Shown: one piece after another, positions 49,816 through 59,031 of the stretch | Layout of the letters: the number at the start of each line of letters is the position of its first letter | Position numbering within the stretch: the first letter of the stretch is position 1 | Virus record (IMG/VR): IMGVR_UViG_3300047546_003518 | Span: 1 to 64,000 of that record | DNA: 64,000 bases | Reading direction: 5' to 3' (one strand) | DNA from: a virus | Notes under the pieces: model-generated | Told to the model about the DNA's origin: nothing | The model's input: only the letters and a program-made list of their open reading frames with translations | The model's database searches: none | Made by a program: the position numbers and the translations under genes

Positions 49816-51366
49816 TTACAAGAAGCCTATTGGCATGGGCTTTAGAACTTCCTCAGAACCTGCATTTACCAGCCTGTCATAGGTGTTAGCGTCCCAGGTC
49901 ATTACTACTTCTACTATGCGGAGCATTAGGATGGTTGCCATTACTAGATCGTCTGTTTCACCATCTTTGGCTGCAAAGCTTGCGCCCCGGGCAATAAAGT
50001 TCTTGAGTTCGCGCAGTAGATTATGACTGTAAATGGTCATTTTGTCGCTTTCAACATAGTTCTTAAGTCGCATACAGGCTGTAATTTTAGCTTTATGCGT
50101 TGTGTTGAATCCCCGGCGACCGCGACTCTGTCCTGCTCTTCGAATTTCTTGGACAAATGTGCCCGGAATGTTTTGCTCGCCGTATTCGCGTATGCTAATA
50201 AGTGCTGCTTCACCTATGGTGTTGTTTTCCACACTCCAGTATAGCTCGGCTGTGCCTCGAGTTTCGTCTTTGAGCCATTTTAAAATTTCAACTAGTGTTC
50301 TAAGCTGACCTTGCACATCAGTTTTGTTGTGTTGCCACTCAGCAATTTGCTCTAGTTCAGGCAGTTTGAAAACTTGAATAGCTGCCGGATCTCCTCCAGT
50401 TCCTAAGCTAGGATCCCATCCTATAACATAGGCTCCTTGAGGCTGCGGATATTTAAAAATACGAACTTGCCCAAGCTTGCTGCTAGGATCTCGGCTTTCC
50501 ATGGTAACCAACTTCATAGAATTTACCAAGGTCTCATCAGCAATAATAAATTCACATTCGTGTTCGCGCAAGAATCTTTCTTCACCAATCTTGCTTCTTT
50601 CTACCTGAGCCCATACTTCGTCACGCTCTGGATGAGCACTCCATATGAACTTGATGTGAGAGAATCCGTTACGACCAATCTTGGTAGTGTTTCCGTACTC
50701 GTCAATGTTCTTTGTAGCGTCTTTCCAAATTCTAGCAAACTGATCATCGTCTTGGTTGGGTGTACTTGTAATAATACACTTACCACCAGTTGATAGTGTT
50801 GGTGAAATAGAAGTCCAAAACTCGCTGGCAATTCTTGGTTTAACGAATGCAAACTCGTCTAAGTAGATCAGTGACAAACTCATACCGCGAGCAGTTGTTT
50901 CAGTTGTGGTAGTTGATACAATGCGCGAACCGTTGTCAAAGTCAATGCTACCTTTGTTGTAACTGGTAGCACCGGCCTTCAACCAATGAGGCAATGTTTC
51001 ATAGGTATAACGAACCCTTTGCATAATTTCTTGAGCACCAGCAAACTTGTGTGCGGCAATGAGAATTGTGCTATCTGGTATAAACATAGCATACCACACT
51101 AGATAAGCAGCCGCACAGGCAGTCTTGCCCATCTGTCGCCCAAGCATGTTGATACTATAGCGATTTTCGTGATAGCAATTTATTAGTTCTTTTTGATAGT
51201 CGTAAAGTTCAAACTTGACCTTGCCTCGAATGGGATGCTGAACCCAACAATAGTTGTCAATGAAGTATACAGGATCTTGAGCGCACAAGGCAAGCTCACG
51301 GACGTTGTCGTCCGTGAACTTTTCTACTTTAAAAGGTGATTTTACAAAAACATTTTCTAAGGCCAA
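49816..51366 (-). CDS. Terminase large subunit, gp17-like
   Basis: 516 residues. ATPase domain: Walker A GRQMGKT (76-82), Walker B LIYLDE (166-171), coupling motif STPN; nuclease domain begins near VIGWDPSLGTGGD with the RNase-H-like catalytic Asp. It packages DNA into the prohead and cuts the concatemer. The start is TTG at 51366 with a strong AAGGAGG 6 bases upstream; no ATG lies near. Confidence 0.95.
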   Translation of the reverse strand: MALENVFVKSPFKVEKFTDDNVRELALCAQDPVYFIDNYCWVQHPIRGKVKFELYDYQKELINCYHENRYSINMLGRQMGKTACAAAYLVWYAMFIPDSTILIAAHKFAGAQEIMQRVRYTYETLPHWLKAGATSYNKGSIDFDNGSRIVSTTTTETTARGMSLSLIYLDEFAFVKPRIASEFWTSISPTLSTGGKCIITSTPNQDDDQFARIWKDATKNIDEYGNTTKIGRNGFSHIKFIWSAHPERDEVWAQVERSKIGEERFLREHECEFIIADETLVNSMKLVTMESRDPSSKLGQVRIFKYPQPQGAYVIGWDPSLGTGGDPAAIQVFKLPELEQIAEWQHNKTDVQGQLRTLVEILKWLKDETRGTAELYWSVENNTIGEAALISIREYGEQNIPGTFVQEIRRAGQSRGRRGFNTTHKAKITACMRLKNYVESDKMTIYSHNLLRELKNFIARGASFAAKDGETDDLVMATILMLRIVEVVMTWDANTYDRLVNAGSEEVLKPMPIGFL

Positions 51367-51381
51367 GGCCGGCCTCCTTGC

Positions 51382-52449
51382 TTACTTTTTCTTGCTAATA
51401 TTTTCAGCAACAAACTTTCTGTACTCGCCCATAGCAGCCTGGAATGATTCTTCCATATCTAAGCTGTGTAGGGCCATTGGGTTTTCGCCGCCCATGTTAC
51501 TTTGGCGTGTACCGTAGTCTGGCTTGCCTGCGCCTGTGCCTTTTTCACTAGGCAAGTTATCAAACACCTTTGGTTCATCCATTGATGTACCAGCTGGGCT
51601 GTTCATCAGCTTGCTTTCGTCGAGACCAGCAAGAGCTAGAATACGAATGGACTCGTTCTTGGCTTCGTCCTTGTCTTCTTCTGCATCTTCCCAAGATTCT
51701 TTTTCGTTGCCGTCATTGTCAACATCAGTGAAATCTGGTTTAGCTGATTCTTTTGGTTCTTTGTCGTCGGACATTTCTGCTTTATGATCAGACATGTCAT
51801 GGTCGCCGTCACCATCTACATCGCCAGGAACTTCGCTAGGCATTGCAGGTTGGGCATCACCGGCACCAACATATAGCACAGCTGGTTCACCGGTTGGTGC
51901 TTCTGCGTTGTGGTCGGCCATGTCATGATCGCCGTCACCATCTACATCTCCTGATGCTACACCGCCTACATTAATGCCTGCCAGGCGTAGGATATTTCCA
52001 ATTTCATCGGCGCTGTCTGTAGTAACACTGATATTCTTGCCTGGCATAGAAATTGTTACTGACATTTGCTCGCCTGCGTTGTCTTGTGTCATTGCTTGAC
52101 CCTCCATGTCATTCCAACATTCTTCTATGCCTTCTTTGGCCATTCGAATGCCTTCTGCTACTGCTTGAACACTTTCTTGTTTCTGATGATACTTTTCAGC
52201 ATCAACTCTTCTCAACATAAGAGCTGCTTTGTTGGTAATATCCTGAGGAGCATCTACCAGGCCAATAAAGGCCTTGGCAGCAGAGCCTACCTCTTGATAA
52301 CTAGGACGCTGTCCTGACTTATGTTTGCGAATAAAATTAGCCAAACGGGTTGTATCGCTGGGATCCAAGCCTAACATTTCAGCAAATTGTTTGACATTGA
52401 AACTACCATGTAGTTCAACGCCATCTGAGTCGTCTCTTGGATTGCTCAT
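51382..52449 (-). CDS. Protein with dockerin/EF-hand-like calcium motifs, next to terminase
   Basis: 355 residues. DVDGDGDHDM occurs twice (168-177 and 210-219) and DVDNDG once (242-247); these DxDxDG loops are the calcium-binding loops of dockerin and EF-hand-like repeats. The N-terminal 120 residues are helical, the C-terminus is acidic and probably disordered until a final helix. Function unknown; it lies between the terminase subunits and is coupled (4-base overlap) to the gene before it. Confidence 0.65.
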   Translation of the reverse strand: MSNPRDDSDGVELHGSFNVKQFAEMLGLDPSDTTRLANFIRKHKSGQRPSYQEVGSAAKAFIGLVDAPQDITNKAALMLRRVDAEKYHQKQESVQAVAEGIRMAKEGIEECWNDMEGQAMTQDNAGEQMSVTISMPGKNISVTTDSADEIGNILRLAGINVGGVASGDVDGDGDHDMADHNAEAPTGEPAVLYVGAGDAQPAMPSEVPGDVDGDGDHDMSDHKAEMSDDKEPKESAKPDFTDVDNDGNEKESWEDAEEDKDEAKNESIRILALAGLDESKLMNSPAGTSMDEPKVFDNLPSEKGTGAGKPDYGTRQSNMGGENPMALHSLDMEESFQAAMGEYRKFVAENISKKK

Positions 52450-53051
52450 TTTTTATCTCCTTTTGGCATCTTGGGGTTTTTAGCACCACTCAGCGGACTT
52501 GCACTCTGCTTTGCCTCAAAGTCTGGTCCAGCATCTTTGGATTCAGACTTGGCTTCTGATTTGACAATTCCAGCCTTGACATCTTTGCGAGCAGCATCTA
52601 AGTCTTTTAAAAGATTTTGATTGTATTTGTCGCCTGCAACTTGGTCCGGTGAAATTGCGTTTGCTTCGGCTTCAGTGTAGTCTGTGCCTGTAATTGGTGC
52701 TGTTTTCTTTTCGTTTGCTTCTTTCTCACTTGGCTCATCGCGACCAATAACTCGTAGTGTTCCTTCTGGAACAAAAAGCAAGCCGCGCAATTCTGCTTCC
52801 AAAGTTGGATGGCTAACTGGTAAACGAGTTACTACATCAACAATAACAACTTCATGCCCTGCGTACTGCGGGAAATCCATTGGCTTTGATTGTAACATGA
52901 GCTTTTCTGGGCGGCTAACCTCAAGAGCGTCGTATTTTTTCATGTGTCGCTCTAGTACTTCAAGTTGCTTTTCAGAAGGTGAGAATATCATTTTTACGCG
53001 ATAACGATGTTCTCGCTGTAGTTGATTAATGTATTCTAATAAACTGGGCAT
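52446..53051 (-). CDS. Conserved late protein between terminase genes
   Basis: 201 residues. MPSLLEYINQLQREHRYRVKMIFSPSEKQLEVLERHMKKYDALEVSRPEKLMLQ is an alpha/beta domain I recognise only as a conserved T4-like hypothetical; the second half is charged and low in complexity. Late motif AATAAATA and GAGAGG precede the ATG. Function unknown. Confidence 0.65.
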   Translation of the reverse strand: MPSLLEYINQLQREHRYRVKMIFSPSEKQLEVLERHMKKYDALEVSRPEKLMLQSKPMDFPQYAGHEVVIVDVVTRLPVSHPTLEAELRGLLFVPEGTLRVIGRDEPSEKEANEKKTAPITGTDYTEAEANAISPDQVAGDKYNQNLLKDLDAARKDVKAGIVKSEAKSESKDAGPDFEAKQSASPLSGAKNPKMPKGDKK

Positions 53052-53071
53052 AATTAAATCCTCTCATGTGA

Positions 53072-53584
53072 CTATTTATTATTACCCACACTCTTTAGGA
53101 TGGCTTTTACAATGTCATTGCGATTGCCAACTACGCCATTGTCTGTTGCATCAAGTACATTATTGTCTGGATTTTCTTTTTTGTCGCTGTCTAGGCGAGC
53201 TTTGCGTAGTTGCAGTTCAACCATTTTGAGCTTCTTTTCAAGCTTGGCAGTTTTTGCATCTACTGCTGTTTTTAATAACTGTGCAGCCACTTCAAAGATT
53301 TTACCAGCATTCCTGTCGTCAACATTAAATCCTAAATCCATTAAGCGTTCACTCTGTTCCTGTGCTTTGCTAGCTAAACTGTCTAATTCGCGTTCAGCAC
53401 TAGACATGTCAGTTACTGTTGGGAGAGCTATATCAACACGATTTGCCATGTCAATTGTAGCCGCAGCAGTTTCTAGCTCGCGTTGAATTTCTTCAGGAAC
53501 TTGTGCTTCTGCTTGAGTGTTCAGTTCGAGGTTAGTTTCCTCAATAGATGGAAAACCAAATACCTCTTCTAATTTTTTAGTCAT
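53072..53584 (-). CDS. Terminase small subunit, gp16-like
   Basis: 170 residues. The helical core NAGKIFEVAAQLLKTAVDAKTAKLEKKLKMVELQLRKARLD has the pattern (...R.FEVVAQLVKT..DANK.LL...) found in gp16 of aquatic T4-like phages. gp16 forms a ring that recognises DNA and stimulates gp17. It precedes the gp17 gene by two intervening genes, whereas in T4 the two are adjacent. Confidence 0.7.
   Translation of the reverse strand: MTKKLEEVFGFPSIEETNLELNTQAEAQVPEEIQRELETAAATIDMANRVDIALPTVTDMSSAERELDSLASKAQEQSERLMDLGFNVDDRNAGKIFEVAAQLLKTAVDAKTAKLEKKLKMVELQLRKARLDSDKKENPDNNVLDATDNGVVGNRNDIVKAILKSVGNNK
53073..53078 (-). promoter_or_regulatory. Late promoter motif AATAAATA
   Basis: 22 bases before the ATG at 53051, overlapping the stop of the gp16-like gene. 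Confidence 0.55.
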
Positions 53585-53597
53585 GAACTACTTATGA

Positions 53598-54047
53598 CTA
53601 TTTGCGCTGCTTCTTAGTGGGATTAGTATTATTGTAGATATCTTCTTCTGTTAATACTCTAAATTTAGCACCCATGCGCTTGCACCATATCTGTGCAGCT
53701 TGCCATTTTACCATGTTAAGCGCCACAGCAGCCTTTTCTTGTTGACTGCGAGCATGTTCCATAACTGTTTGCCCTTTGGGCTTGATTTCAATGAGCTCGG
53801 CTTGGCGGCCAGCACCGTTTTGATAAACTACAAAAAAATCAGGAACATAAAATGTGTCTCTGCCAGTGAAAGGATTCTTGTAAGGTATTCTTACATTTTC
53901 ACTGGCCCAGCTAATCACACTAGGATGGTTATCACAAAATCGCATAAAAGTTAGTTCCCAACCACTGCGATATTTTGGAGTTCCAGATCCTACATATTTT
54001 TCTGGATGGATTAGCGTATAAAACCCTTGCGAGTAACTTCTGGCCAT
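53598..54047 (-). CDS. Head-completion nuclease, gp4-like
   Basis: 149 residues. YRSGWELTFMRFCDNHPSVISWASENVRIPYKNPFTGRDTFYVPDFFVVY...AELIEIKPKGQT matches T4 gp4 (gp50) closely: E of WELxFM, D of VPDFF and ExK of EIKP form the TnsA/PD-(D/E)XK-type nuclease centre. gp4 completes the filled head before tail joining. It overlaps the preceding gene by one base. Confidence 0.9.
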   Translation of the reverse strand: MARSYSQGFYTLIHPEKYVGSGTPKYRSGWELTFMRFCDNHPSVISWASENVRIPYKNPFTGRDTFYVPDFFVVYQNGAGRQAELIEIKPKGQTVMEHARSQQEKAAVALNMVKWQAAQIWCKRMGAKFRVLTEEDIYNNTNPTKKQRK

Positions 54048-54337
54048 TATAGTTCACGCAATACAAGATTAGATGCTTTGCTAAGAGTGTCTTTTCTATA
54101 ACGAATTGTAGGTGGTAATGTTTTGTTAATATAATCTAGTACTCGTTGGTCAACATCTAGCTGACCATCAACAATGCTAGCATCTAAAAATTTTTTAAAG
54201 TCTAAATCTAGGTCCTGAGAAATTTTCCAAAAAGATAAGACTATGTTTTCAGCAGATACTCGGCTTAGTCCCAGCGAAGTAATTCTTTGTGTTGATTTAT
54301 CAAATTCAACTTGCGATATTGTCTTGTATTCTGCCAT
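54047..54337 (-). CDS. Small structural-module protein, unknown
   Basis: 96 residues, helical (LSRVSAENIVLSFWKISQDLDLDFKKFLDA). Lies between the tube-like gene and gp4, all on one transcript. Its size and helical build recall small baseplate or head-completion proteins, but I cannot match it to one. Confidence 0.6.
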   Translation of the reverse strand: MAEYKTISQVEFDKSTQRITSLGLSRVSAENIVLSFWKISQDLDLDFKKFLDASIVDGQLDVDQRVLDYINKTLPPTIRYRKDTLSKASNLVLREL

Positions 54338-54351
54338 GTGATGTTTCCTTG

Positions 54352-55794
54352 TTAGCCACCGGGTGGTGTAGACGGTGTTGATCTATTTCTATTTTGCTGC
54401 TCTAGTCTTTGCTGTCTTTCAACTGCTTCGTTTCCTCGAACATCGTTAGGTCGTGTGCGCTGAACTTCGCTGCCATTGCGAACAGGAGCAGGTGCAGATT
54501 CTCGATTAGTAGTAACACTTGATCCATCGGTTCTTGTTACTCTGACCTGACTTGGATATCGTGGATGTTCGGCTGACGCTCGAGCTTCAGCAATGCGTCT
54601 TGCTGCGGCAGCAGACTGAGCACTATCAGTAACCGGAGGATTTTGTTCAAGGTTTCTTATATAAGCTTCTTTCCATGCTGGGTTAAAGTTTGCATTACGC
54701 ATACTTTCGCGTTCGTTTTCTATGACAGTTCGCTGTGTGGAAGTCAGTGGTCTTTGTGGTTGGCGATTTGTTGTTGCCGGAGTATTTGGTCCAGTGCTGG
54801 GATTGCTTGTTGCACCTGGTGGAACGCTAAATCCTTCTGCTTCCATTGAGGAGCCTGTTCCTCCGGGTGCATTGGTTTGATTGCGAGATGGCCAACTAAA
54901 GAAATTTCTAATGCGCTCGCCAACGCTTGGACCTGGTGGGTTTTGTGCTTCGCGCTCTCTTCTTAGTCGTGCTTGTTCTTCTCTGTTTCTACGAATTCTT
55001 TCGCCTTGACGCAGCAATGTTGGATTTCCGTAGGCTGCGCCACCTGCTGTTTCTAGGCCACCAGCTTCCACCCAACGATTAGGTTCGGTTTCTGTTCTAG
55101 CATCTGGTGGTATTCTTTGCTGAGTCTGAGGAGTGAAGTTTGAACTGGTTGTTCTTCTATCTTCTCTTCTTTGCGGGGCGGGTCTTGGTTGTCGAGCTAC
55201 GCCGGTTGCAGCCACTGGTGCTGGTCCTTTAAAGTCACAGTCATCTATTTCTAATTCTTCATATCTAACAGTAACAGTCCAAAGAACAACATCACTGGTA
55301 GAATAGTCTAAGGTATCGTGCTGAGCATCAACAATGTAGGCTTTTTTTAGCTTGTATACCTTATCTTGTGCGCTAGGCCCGCTGAGATTTTTCATACGGA
55401 TTTCTAGGTCAAGATCTTTGTGCTTGGGTGCTTTACTACCGTCGGGCGCATCAAATTGTGCTTTTACAAAATGCCAAATCAAGCATTCAGCTGACTTGTT
55501 GATCTGATCATAAAAACTAATAGTAATTGGCTCCCAATTGAATTTTGTCTGGACAATTGTTTTGTGATTATAGACATTTATCAATTGTGTGTCGGTGCTC
55601 CAACGGGGAAGTTCAACTGTTTTTGCAACCAATGGTGGTAATCCTATTAATAGGTTTCCTTTGCCGTCGGTATCTCGAACATAAAGTTCCCATGCATATT
55701 TTAAATAAGGGAAGTTTTCGCCCAGTCCAATCCCACTTCCGTGAGACTGAATGCCTGACATTATTCTTTTAGTTGCTGTATTACTATAAGTCAT
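54352..55794 (-). CDS. Tail-tube-fold protein with long disordered tail
   Basis: 480 residues. The first 190 residues (VAKTVELPRWSTDTQLINVYNHKTIVQTKFNWEPITISFYDQINKSAECLIWHF...VYKLKKAYIVDAQHDTLDYSTSDVVLWTVTVRYEELEI) follow the gp19/gp54 tube fold, so it is a paralogue of the tube protein, perhaps the tube initiator or cap. The remaining 290 residues are Arg/Pro/Gln/Asn-rich and probably disordered. GGAG lies 11 bases before the ATG; an in-frame ATG at 55761 is possible. Confidence 0.65.
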   Translation of the reverse strand: MTYSNTATKRIMSGIQSHGSGIGLGENFPYLKYAWELYVRDTDGKGNLLIGLPPLVAKTVELPRWSTDTQLINVYNHKTIVQTKFNWEPITISFYDQINKSAECLIWHFVKAQFDAPDGSKAPKHKDLDLEIRMKNLSGPSAQDKVYKLKKAYIVDAQHDTLDYSTSDVVLWTVTVRYEELEIDDCDFKGPAPVAATGVARQPRPAPQRREDRRTTSSNFTPQTQQRIPPDARTETEPNRWVEAGGLETAGGAAYGNPTLLRQGERIRRNREEQARLRREREAQNPPGPSVGERIRNFFSWPSRNQTNAPGGTGSSMEAEGFSVPPGATSNPSTGPNTPATTNRQPQRPLTSTQRTVIENERESMRNANFNPAWKEAYIRNLEQNPPVTDSAQSAAAARRIAEARASAEHPRYPSQVRVTRTDGSSVTTNRESAPAPVRNGSEVQRTRPNDVRGNEAVERQQRLEQQNRNRSTPSTPPGG

Positions 55795-55814
55795 CTACAA
55801 TTTTGCTCCAATAG

Positions 55815-55838
55815 AAAAGGGCGATTTCTCGCCCTTTT
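55815..55838 (-). terminator. Intrinsic terminator after gp19
   Basis: AAAAGGGCGA/TCGCCCTTTT with a 4-base loop, ending in CTATT on the minus strand, between the gp19-like gene and the tube paralogue. Confidence 0.8.
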
Positions 55839-55904
55839 CATCTATGTAAGGGCAAGCAGTTTGCTTACACTTACTTATCACTTTTATTAAAGCTTCAGTT
55901 TATA

Positions 55905-56519
55905 TTAACCGCCAGACTGTGAAGCTGGATCAGATGGCGTACCTACGCCGCCTTCTAGTAATGCTTCAGATTCTTCGCCTAGGTAATGATTTGCATTATC
56001 ATACTTGATAGCGATTGTAATCTGTAACGGATCGCTGGTTGCATAGTTATTTTCGCCGTAGTTTACGTTTTGAATATAACAACCACCAAGGTGCCACACA
56101 TCAAGTACGCCCTCGCCGGTGGCAGGATTTGAACCGTCTAAGTTTTCAATTTTCACTTCAAACTTGTAACCGCTACCTGATTTAGCACTGGCCTGATCAG
56201 CGTGATCAACTTGCTTTTGAATTTGACTTGCAATAGCCCTGGCAACACCACCTGTTACATCATCACGAACTGTTAGCGTAATAGGATCCCAGGTGTGCTT
56301 ACCGGCCAAGAAGATTCTTGAGTTGTAAACATCAACAACCACATCGTCGTGTGTGAGACTGGGTCTGCTAACGCTTACAACTTGGCTTGTTAGCTGCTGA
56401 GTTTCTGCGTTGGAACCAAAGCTTATCAGAGTAACTCTAAATCTATAAGAAAGCTTTGGTTGAACCAAAACACCGTCGGCTCCGCCTGGTACATTAAATT
56501 TGTCTAAATTGACTGCCAT
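55905..56519 (-). CDS. Tail tube protein, gp19-like
   Basis: 204 residues. Beta-rich tube protomer: YRFRVTLISFG...LTSQVVSVSRPSLTHDDVVVDVYNSRIFLAGKHTWDPITLTVRDDVTGGVARAIASQIQKQ...VWHLGGCYIQNVNYGENNYATSDPLQITIAIKYDNANHY matches gp19. Hexameric rings of it form the inner tail tube through which DNA passes. It follows the sheath gene as in T4. A late motif and GAGGAG lie upstream. Confidence 0.93.
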   Translation of the reverse strand: MAVNLDKFNVPGGADGVLVQPKLSYRFRVTLISFGSNAETQQLTSQVVSVSRPSLTHDDVVVDVYNSRIFLAGKHTWDPITLTVRDDVTGGVARAIASQIQKQVDHADQASAKSGSGYKFEVKIENLDGSNPATGEGVLDVWHLGGCYIQNVNYGENNYATSDPLQITIAIKYDNANHYLGEESEALLEGGVGTPSDPASQSGG

Positions 56520-56538
56520 TTTGAATTCTCCTCAGTGC

Positions 56539-56544
56539 TATTTA
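56539..56544 (-). promoter_or_regulatory. Late promoter motif CTAAATAG
   Basis: 20 bases before the gp19-like ATG at 56519. Confidence 0.6.
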
Positions 56545-58923
56545 GCGTGTACCACCGGCAATCGCGCCAGTGTTAACCACTCTAACAGGAATGTAGATGA
56601 ATTCTGCGGCTTTAACTGGCTCAATTGCCACATCAATGTACAGTTCGTTTCTATCAATTCTTGCTGGTGTGTTGTTTGTTTCATCACATACTACCAAGAA
56701 GTCGTATACGGCTCTCTTAACAAACAAGTCTTCCATAAAGCCGTTGAATACTGCTACTACGCGATCTCTTGTGCGCTTGTCGTTTGGTTCAAAGATGAAC
56801 GGACGAGCAATAACATCAAATCTTTCGCGCAAGTAAGCCAATAGTCGTCCAACGTTTACACGATCAAGTGCAGAGTCTGCTGGATACAGAGTCTTTTGAC
56901 CCCAAATGTACAGACCTTGTCCTGGGAAGTTGACCATTGGGTTGATCTTCTTCAAGTACAGAGTATCTCTCTGCCCTTGGTTTAGCGCGACTGGCATAAA
57001 CTCATTTTCTGAATTTACTAGGCCTAGGTTGCTGATACCGCTTAGAGCACCGCGTGTTAGACCAGCTGGTGCAAACCATGGATAGCTAACCAAGTCATTG
57101 TAAGCAATACCGCGCAATACTGCATGGCTTGCTGGTACAGCTACATCGTTACCTGATAAGTCAGTTGACAAGCAGCTTGGGTAGTAAATTGCTGCTCCGC
57201 CGTTGCGTGTTACCAGTCCATCTGCTCCGTTAGTACCAGCGTTGGTACCATTTGCCCATGTTGTAACATCGCTCATTCTGCTTGAAAGCTTCATTGGTGT
57301 GTCAGCGATTACAAATGCAGTTTCCTTACGATCCACATTCAATGTAATCATTTCGTCCAAGCACTCAACATAGCCAGGTGTGGCAATGATGTTGAATGTT
57401 AGTGTTTCTGCACGAAGTTCTTCGTTATCAGCCAATGCTTCCTGTAGACGCTTGACAACTACACGACGCTGAGCCTTTTCAAACATGTAAGGTGAACCAG
57501 CTTTTGGTCCTGAATCAATGTTACCAGATTCTGTTTGCCAGAACTCTTCTGTGGCATTCCAACGCTTGACATTACCTGAGCTTACTGCATGATTCCATAA
57601 CAGCATGTCGTCTGGATAATAAGCAGGATTTGGTGTTTCATCGTCCATTGGTGTTGCACCACCTGCAACACCGCTGGTGTCACCTGCTGTGGCAGTTAGG
57701 TCAACGAACAAGCATCCGTTTTCGGTTGTTTGGTCTGCGTTGTCGCGTGTTACCCAATCTGAACCATCATAAAATTTAATAACAGGATAGTTTGCCATGT
57801 CATTGGTATCAATCCAAACATCTCCTTGGCTTGGTGTACCTGGTTCTTCAGTGTTTACTGTTACGCTGGAAACAGGCTTCCAAGTTGGTACTCCACCAAC
57901 AGTATCTTTGATGTACATGTCAACAGTATCACCGGCATCGTACCATAGTTTGCCATCAGGAATTGCACCAGTTGGAGCAGTGGCAGAAACACTAGGTTCC
58001 AAGCTAATCCAAGTACTGCCTGTATAACGCTTGATTGTAAAAGCTGCGGCATTTGGATCTGCTGTTTGAACATAAATGTCGTTAGTGCTTAAACCTGCAC
58101 CAAACGCAGCTGATGCAGTGGCATTATCTTCATATGCAACCAACATGTCAATCTTGCCTGGTCCAATTGCTTGTACAGTCCAGCTTTCAGATGTTGCATT
58201 GTACTTCTTCAGCTTAAGGTTAAAACCTGCATTAGGAGTTGTTGTCTTAAACCACACATCACCGGCTACAGAACCAGTTGGAACATTGTAGTGTGGACCA
58301 ACATTGACAGTTTGAGAAAGGTCACTTGAAGTAACTTTTTTCCATACTCCGCTGACTTTCTTGTAAAACTCAAACAAGGCATTTGAAACATCTACGGCAT
58401 ATTGACCGTTGCTGCCGGTGCTGACACCCGGTACACCATTGGATACTGTAACTGCTTTGGATACCCAAGCAGTTCCTGAGTATTCAAAAATACCCCATGA
58501 TGTTACATCGCTTTCTACCCAGTATTGGTTGTTGGTAGGAGGACCTGCTGGAGCAGTTTCGCTTGGCTCCAATTCTTCCATCTTTAAATCTGCGCGAACT
58601 AGGATTGCGCGATTGGCAATACCTAGGTAGTAATATGCTGCCAACAAACCGTATTCGTTTAGTTCGTGACCGTGAATTGGTGTACCATCAACAATGGTAA
58701 ATTCTGGTTCGCCGTATAACTGCGCCAATTCTCTTTGACTTGTAAGCAGTAGCGGCTTTTTAATGTAAGGTGCTGTTGTATAAAGTGCTGTAGAACCGTC
58801 AGGTGCTGTTTTGTTGGCTCGGGTGGCCAACACAATAACAGGAACCGTTCCGTTACCAGCTGATGCATAAGCACTTTCATCAATAATGCTAACACTTACG
58901 CCTGGGGAAACTAGCTGAGCCAT
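56542..58923 (-). CDS. Tail sheath protein, gp18-like
   Basis: 793 residues. Starts MAQLVSPGVSVSIIDES, the sheath N-terminal arm, and ends with the conserved polymerisation domain (NVGRLLAYLRERFDVIARPFIFEPNDKRTRDRVVAVFNGFMEDL...). The middle (about 135-420) is an array of short Trp-rich beta repeats (WVESDVT, GDVWFKTT, WYDAGDTVD, GDVWIDT) inserted as surface domains. The protein forms the contractile sleeve. GGAGATATTTAT lies just before the ATG and a late motif 50 bases upstream. Confidence 0.95.
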   Translation of the reverse strand: MAQLVSPGVSVSIIDESAYASAGNGTVPVIVLATRANKTAPDGSTALYTTAPYIKKPLLLTSQRELAQLYGEPEFTIVDGTPIHGHELNEYGLLAAYYYLGIANRAILVRADLKMEELEPSETAPAGPPTNNQYWVESDVTSWGIFEYSGTAWVSKAVTVSNGVPGVSTGSNGQYAVDVSNALFEFYKKVSGVWKKVTSSDLSQTVNVGPHYNVPTGSVAGDVWFKTTTPNAGFNLKLKKYNATSESWTVQAIGPGKIDMLVAYEDNATASAAFGAGLSTNDIYVQTADPNAAAFTIKRYTGSTWISLEPSVSATAPTGAIPDGKLWYDAGDTVDMYIKDTVGGVPTWKPVSSVTVNTEEPGTPSQGDVWIDTNDMANYPVIKFYDGSDWVTRDNADQTTENGCLFVDLTATAGDTSGVAGGATPMDDETPNPAYYPDDMLLWNHAVSSGNVKRWNATEEFWQTESGNIDSGPKAGSPYMFEKAQRRVVVKRLQEALADNEELRAETLTFNIIATPGYVECLDEMITLNVDRKETAFVIADTPMKLSSRMSDVTTWANGTNAGTNGADGLVTRNGGAAIYYPSCLSTDLSGNDVAVPASHAVLRGIAYNDLVSYPWFAPAGLTRGALSGISNLGLVNSENEFMPVALNQGQRDTLYLKKINPMVNFPGQGLYIWGQKTLYPADSALDRVNVGRLLAYLRERFDVIARPFIFEPNDKRTRDRVVAVFNGFMEDLFVKRAVYDFLVVCDETNNTPARIDRNELYIDVAIEPVKAAEFIYIPVRVVNTGAIAGGTR

Positions 58924-58973
58924 ATAAATATCTCCGTATTCATTCTAAGGGATTTTCGTACCCTTCTTGAAGA

Positions 58974-58979
58974 TATTTA
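58974..58979 (-). promoter_or_regulatory. Late promoter motif CTAAATA
   Basis: Upstream of the gp18-like gene; a second TAAATA occurs at 59003-59008. Confidence 0.55.
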
Positions 58980-59031
58980 GCAGATTACGGTAAAAGAGGA
59001 CCTATTTATTGAAATATGTTAGATTTGCTTT

